Shown: piece by piece, positions 58,953-64,000 of the stretch | How the letters are laid out: each line of letters begins with the position of its first letter | Numbering within the stretch: position 1 is the stretch's first letter | NCBI RefSeq assembly: GCF_030704535.1 | Contig: NC_081819.1 | Location: 20,060,001 to 20,124,000, forward strand | Direction: 5' to 3' | Source: Vitis vinifera | Lineage: Eukaryota; Streptophyta; Magnoliopsida; Vitales; Vitaceae | Length of the DNA stretch: 64,000 nt | The notes under the pieces: generated by a model | Databases searched by the model: none | Seen by the model: only the letters and a program-made list of their open reading frames with translations | What the model was told of the DNA's origin: nothing | Position numbers and translations under genes: made by a program

Positions 58953-60366
58953 CTACATGAGCTTGTAGTAGCAGTCGCTTTCAGAGATGAAAACTTGGTA
59001 GGCTTTGGAACAGGGACACTTCAAGTATATGCTCAGGTACTCCCCTACCCTCTCTATGCTCACTTCCTCCTCCTGCATCCAACAGAGTCATTCTTTTTCT
59101 ATTAATTTTCTTAGCAACCAAACGGTCAAAAATAATAATAAAAGAAAAACACATGCATTTGTATTGTTGTGGTGAGACCCAGCATCCTCTACTTCTAGCA
59201 CTACTTCTTGCGACCATTGTTTCATCTCTTTAATCCTCTCTATCATTCTCTTCAACCTCTGCAACCATTCAAAAAATTTTCAATGGCTTTTAGTTTCTGA
59301 GACAAGGCAGGAAAACTGTCGAAACCATTATAAACGACCCAAGAAGGCTAAAGAAACTAGCTGTAATACAAACAACAGAAACAAAATACTCTGTAAATTG
59401 TTTTGCATTTTTCCTTAATTTCTCAGCAACCAAGCACACAATAATTTGAAATTACAATACGTAAAAGCATCTTAGTATCATAGTAGTATGTGGGCTGCAA
59501 GGGTTCTTAGGAAACGCGGGAAAACAAAAGAAACCCAGAATTTGAATCTTGAATTTCTTTTTCATCATTTAGGGCCCCCAAGAGAAATCATACATCCAAA
59601 TAAGATTACACAACTAATTATTCAGAGACCCAAAATTTTGACACTACTTCTATACGTGAATCTTGAATCTTCTCCATTTTTCAAGAGCCAAGAAACTACT
59701 AACAAACAAAAAAATAAAAAGGAAAAAAGATAGTTGAAATAGAAATAGAAATGAAAAAAGAGAAGAAAAACAAACTTAAAAGTATTAACGCAATTTTCTC
59801 AGCAACCAAACAACAAAAACTTCAAAATTAACACAATACAGTGCACCAACCTCAGGATCAGGGTTCTCTTGGGACACCGCCGGGGATCCAATACCCATCT
59901 CGCCGTGACCACTGACTCCGGTTCTTGGTGGAGAAGCCACCGGCAGCTGATCAGAAACGGACCGGCGAAGAGGAGGCAATTCCGTGGAACCCTCTTTCAT
60001 CAGTGACGGCGACAGCGTGGAGACATTGGGGTTCATCGCCTGAGGCGAGCAGGAAAAATTCTCCAAGGAGGACCGTTTCGCCTGGTCGAGGCCGGGAGAG
60101 TTGATGAGATCTGAGCTCGTGCGGCTGAGAATGGGGTAGAAATTTGGCGGAGGAACAGCGACCCTGGAGAAGCCGCGGAGGCGGTAGTCGTGGACGGAGA
60201 CCGTTTCTCGCTTCTTGAGCTGGGGTTGGCCATCGCCGGAGGCATCGTGGGATGTAGTGAGGTCTCTTTTCTTGAGAGAATCACATAGATTGCAGTAGTC
60301 GGAGATGCTTTCTTGAAACTGAAGTTCTGGGTTCTGGGCCATTATCTCAGGTTCTTTATCATTCAT
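58953..60366 (-). CDS. Small Ser/Pro-rich protein with conserved Cys-rich tail, three exons (about 233 aa)
   Basis: I assembled this minus-strand gene from splice sites. Exon 1 59851-60366 (172 codons) runs from MNDKEPEIMAQ to ENPDPE. Exon 2 about 59193-59258 (RLKRMIERIKEMKQW) follows a TTGCAG acceptor; a donor at 59205 instead would shorten it by four codons in frame. Exon 3 58953-59072 encodes EEEVSIERVGEYL, LKCPCSKAYQVF and ends DCYYKLM. All joins keep the frame. The protein has many Ser and Pro, RRSVSDQ-type SP sites, a basic amphipathic helix, then an acidic stretch and a tail with CPC and DCYY. It resembles small plant proteins with a KRMKERLKEM helix that have no agreed function. A TATA box at 60478-60486 excludes the upstream ATG at 60498. 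Confidence 0.7.
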
Positions 60367-60477
60367 TTGAAGATCTCTCTTTCTGTTTCTTGAAGCTACG
60401 ATTGATGTTTGTTTTGTGAGAAAATGTGGGAAAAATACAGTTGAAAGTTGAGAGAAAGGCTTCAGCAGGGTGCATAC

Positions 60478-60486
60478 ATATATATA
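60478..60486 (-). promoter_or_regulatory. TATA box of the three-exon gene
   Basis: CTATATATATG on the minus strand, about 115 bases before the ATG at 60366. It implies a 5' UTR of roughly 85 bases. Confidence 0.5.
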
Positions 60487-60853
60487 GAGGAAGCTCATAA
60501 CTAAAAAAAGTTAAAAAATATTTTAATTTAAAAATAGTAAGGATTGCAAAACTAAAAAAATAAATATTTGAAAATATAAAATTAAAAGAATTTTTATTAT
60601 ATAATTTAAATAAAAATTAGATATTGAAAGACACATTAATATTAAATTCTTATATCATAAAGGAGAAATTTTTATGATTGTTAGTCTCATTTTTTTAAAA
60701 GTATAATTGAATTAAAAATGAATTAATTTTATATAGAATAATATCAAGATTTTATATAATAAATCTGGAAATTAAATTTATTTTGGTCTTATCATATTTT
60801 CTTAACAATGGATTTCTCAAAATTAGTTTTTAAGAATATTCTAGAAAATAAGT

Positions 60854-63800
60854 TGTGGACCCCGCATTTCGTCTCATGCGTTTCCCACTCGATGGCGAGC
60901 TCGATTTTTATTTTATTTGAAAAATTGATTTTTATTTGATTAAGAAAATGACTTGGAGTCGCCACTTATTTTTGTTTTATTTTTAAAAGGGTAAACAAAA
61001 TAAGAAAGAAAAACCCTAAGTGTGACTCCTTATTTTGGAAAAGGTGGTCTGCGAAAAACCGGATCGGGTTCGGGGGTCAGGTTACTTATCGGGAAGGTAC
61101 GGTAAAGACCGTAGCACCCCTCTAAGTCCCTAAAGTCGGGTCTCTACTAATAGACTGAAACTGACGTGGCAATCAATGAGGAAATCAACGGATACTCAAA
61201 TCAAACTTGCACATATGAAAATAAGAGCATGCATAGAGAATAATCAAAATGAGAATGGGTGCGTACCTGGACCTCCAGTGACAAATGCGCTATCATGAAG
61301 CAGGATCAGTGAACAATGAATATGTACATATACTTATACGCATGTCAAGGAACAGAATAAATCAAACACGCATGGCAAATAAATCAACCAAACGGTCAAT
61401 CAGTCACAAGATCATATATGTGGGGCCCTCACCAAAGCCCGTTTATTTTTGCATGAATTAATTCCATAAATCTCATCAGTTGAGAATCACGGAATTTTAT
61501 TCTCGCTTATTTTAAAACATTTCAAAATCATGAAGTTTGTGAAAATTGCATGCCGAAGAAAATGACAGCAAATTTTATTGAAAATGGGATTTTGAGTCCT
61601 AAAAACTCTAAGGATGAGAATTTGAAAAAAGCTAAAATTATTTAAAGGATTTGGAAATTGGGAAAATTATTTAAGAAAATGAGAATTTAAGAAAAAGTTA
61701 TTTAGACAACCATGAATGGGAGAAATCAATTAAGAAAACAAAACAAAGATGAAGAATTTGGAAATTTGACATTATTAAAAAAAACAATTGGAGGAATTAT
61801 TAATAAAAATGATATTAAGGAAGATTATATTGAAAATCACGGGAAGAAAAAATGGGCGATAACACGTGGCCTCAAGTTCACTGCCACTGCCATTATACCC
61901 ACCATAATCACCAGGCTCTCTGTTAATATCTCCGTTCCTTGTGCAATCCTTCCCATGGCAGCATCAACAAGACTTGGGCTTGTTTTCAAATGCTGCCAAG
62001 TGTTCCAGCCAAGTCCCATCACATGTGATCAGTCAAACTCCCGACATGACAAACATTTCCATGTTCTTCAAGAAGGTCATGCATGCACCAAGACGGGCAT
62101 GATAGTGGTGGGCGTTTCGAGCAACATGCGGCCACGTTCCAGCAGGTTTACGCCGCGGCGGTAATGGCTGTGGACTGAGTGTCTTGGCCAGAAAGCTTGG
62201 TGAAGCTGGTAGAAATTTGATGTTTCAGATTATGAGGCGATGACTGCTTGATCGGTCAGATTCCGATACTGGCTTTACCTCCTGGTGGACTGCCCGGTAT
62301 CCCATTAGGAATGACTTTACATAATAATATGAAGAAGTCAGCTACGGCGTCCATCTACCAGTTCATGAGTGAAGTTTTGCTCTGAAACCCATTTGCAATC
62401 TTCACATTTTGCTTCATCTCCGACGGAACCTTGATGCTATCGCTGACGACGCGAAGATTAATGACAGCAGACTAGGACTTGTTGGACTAGTCTTGAAGGT
62501 GCATGACGGGCAGAGAGGTTGGGATATACAGAGATTTGCGTGCATGCGGAATGGGCAAGGATCTCATGGGGAGAGTGCAGTCACGGGTAGAGAGAAGGTA
62601 AAAAAATATTGGTTATATGGAAATGTGAGCCTTGGGTTTGATGGTCATGGATATGTGCAGGATAAGGATAAATATGAAATATGGTAAGAAAGAATGCGTA
62701 TGAGCAAATGGGAGATATAAATTGTGATGGGAACACATGGGTATGAAAATCAGTTAGAGCGGGAAAATAACGAGACATGTGGGCATGATGAGCATATGAG
62801 GTGACATGTTCGCATGGGGACCCAGGTTGATGAGCAATGAAGGGGAATGGGTATGAGGTGAAGTATGCTGGCATGCAAAGGTGAGGGAAACAATGGCTTC
62901 AACAGCGTGCTCCCTCAACAGTTTCATGCTTCTTTCTCGTTCTAATAACGGTCCTCGGTACATTCTTGACACTCTGATTCTTCTTCTCACCAGGGGCATA
63001 GTTTAAACCTCATGACTCTCACCTTCAAACCGATTGAAAGCTTTACCAGAGAAAACACATCCAAAAACAAAGAATCTTCTCTTGTCAAAAACGTGAATCG
63101 ACTTAGAGACATAGAGCATAGGAAGACCTTCAGGATCAAAGTTTCCAATAGTAGGCGGCGTGGGTATCACCCAAGGGTCTTTTATACACATTATCCAGAT
63201 GATATCTTAGAACCGTGGCAGACGAGGGAAAGTGGAAAATCATCATCTCCAGGAGGTCAGTGCTTGTTGGGACTCAGCAGGTGATGCTACCCAGTTTCTT
63301 ACCGGACCCCGTTCAAAAAGCTCCACAATACCTATCCAGGTGCAGAAAATTCTCTATCTCAAGAAACCCACTTCACGGAACATTGATGACCTCCAGACAT
63401 GATCTCATTGTGGTGAATTTCATTACCTCTCCAACCCCATGCATGGAACCAGAACCAAAAAAACAGATGCGGTCTCGACAATAAAAAATGTATGAAAACA
63501 GAGCATAGCAGGAAACAAATACAAAAAAAACGTCCTCAAAGAAGGCTTCACATCATGGGTCATCAGTGAACCTCCTTATTGGGTGAGAAAATCAGCATCA
63601 AATATGAACATTAGAATGATTCTTGGGTATTTAACAAAAGAGACATGGCACATCAAGATTAATAATGTTGGGCATGAACTCAGAATTTTATCTCAACAGG
63701 CAATAAGTGGCCTTCATTTATCCACCCAAACAAGCTAACCAGCATTCAGATATCAACAAGAAACATAGAAGAGTAATAGGAATCCAAATCAAACCATAAA
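60854..63800. repeat. Repeat-like block, probably from an LTR retroelement
   Basis: From TGTGGACCCCGCATTTCG (an LTR-like TG start) through GACTTGGAGTCGCCACTT and GGTTACTTATCGGGAAGG to CGGGTCTCTACTAATA (about 61154), the sequence has the style of a high-copy plant repeat, which I associate with Ogre/Tat-type elements from memory. Beyond about 61700 composition changes and short ORFs appear in both strands (for example 61712-62164 plus, 62581-62874 minus, 63003-63191 minus); none has a recognisable product. The second end is not seen, so it may run past the window or be a mosaic. Confidence 0.35.
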
Positions 63801-63817
63801 CAATGTTACATTCATAC

Positions 63818-63969
63818 CTGAGAGTATCCTCTTCCAGTAAGATAATACCCGGCTTCAAACACCTTAAATCCTCCTCTAAAACCCAAGGAACTAATGAAAC
63901 AGCCGAGCTACCTATACTCTCCAAATACACCACTCTCCTTTTCTTACTCTCAAGTCGTATCCTCCCCTT
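63818..63969 (-). other. Possible internal exon of an unrecognised gene at the right edge
   Basis: On the minus strand, 152 bases lie between an acceptor-like GCTTAG and a donor-like CTCAG|GTATGA. One frame is open and reads RLESKKRRVVYLES, then LVPWVLEEDLRCL and IILLEED. A T-rich, intron-like stretch follows. I do not recognise the family, and the rest of the gene would lie outside the window or further down in the repeat-like block. Confidence 0.25.
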
Positions 63970-64000
63970 CTAAGCTTCTTTCTCCTCTCAAGCTACTCTG

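Noticed and set aside
59075-59200. Read-through of exon 2 giving a hydrophobic tail (FLLLLFLTVWLLRKL) like a membrane anchor
   Set aside because: That stretch is intron: it contains the recurring TTGGTTGCT word found in the other intron, and exon 3 joins in frame with a better product.
60367-60498. Upstream ATG at 60498 extending the three-exon gene by 44 codons
   Set aside because: A TATA box lies at 60478-60486 inside that extension, so it should not be in the mRNA.

Overview
The window is nuclear DNA of a flowering plant: genes with spliced introns, TATA boxes, very AT-rich spacers, and long Ty3/gypsy retroelements of the Tat and Athila lineages. Gene and repeat style suggest a woody eudicot, plausibly grapevine (Vitis); this is inference, not proof.

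Layout. (1) 1-9.96 kb and 34.3-40.4 kb hold a local cluster of one proline-rich gene family of unknown function. Copy F (38908-40191, minus) is the longest and intact; copy B (5227-6069, minus) is open; copy A (580-1419, minus) differs from B by an in-frame stop; C (about 6889-7014, plus) and D (about 8166-8925, plus) are inverted, broken copies; copy E (minus) is cut in two by a retroelement. Flanks were duplicated with the genes. A degenerate Ty1/copia remnant lies between A and B. (2) 9961-34307 is one Tat-lineage gypsy element on the minus strand (LTRs at both ends, target repeat AGCAT), with an extra ORF on its opposite strand near the 3' LTR. (3) Inside its pol region sits a second, younger Athila-lineage gypsy element, 15577-29631, plus strand, with two 1827-bp LTRs, target repeat GGAAC, gag, pol and a third ORF in the envelope position. 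(4) About 35990-37220 is a deleted L1-type LINE. (5) The right part is ordinary single-copy host DNA: a chloroplast-type DUF4079 membrane protein (44388-45678, minus, four exons), a BCS1-like AAA-ATPase close to Arabidopsis At2g46620 (51553-52941, plus, one exon), a RABA6-like small GTPase (55431-56682, minus, two exons) and a three-exon gene for a small Ser/Pro-rich protein that I assembled from splice sites (58953-60366, minus). (6) From about 60854 to the right edge is repeat-like DNA with an LTR-like start, and a possible exon of an unrecognised gene at 63818-63969.

The host genes are unrelated in function and show no operon-like logic. The strongest story is historical: gene duplication in both orientations, then Tat insertion into one copy, then Athila insertion into the Tat element. 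I found no convincing new enzymatic or defence system. The least explained parts are the proline-rich family, the antisense ORF with its own TATA box in the Tat element, and the third ORF of the Athila element.
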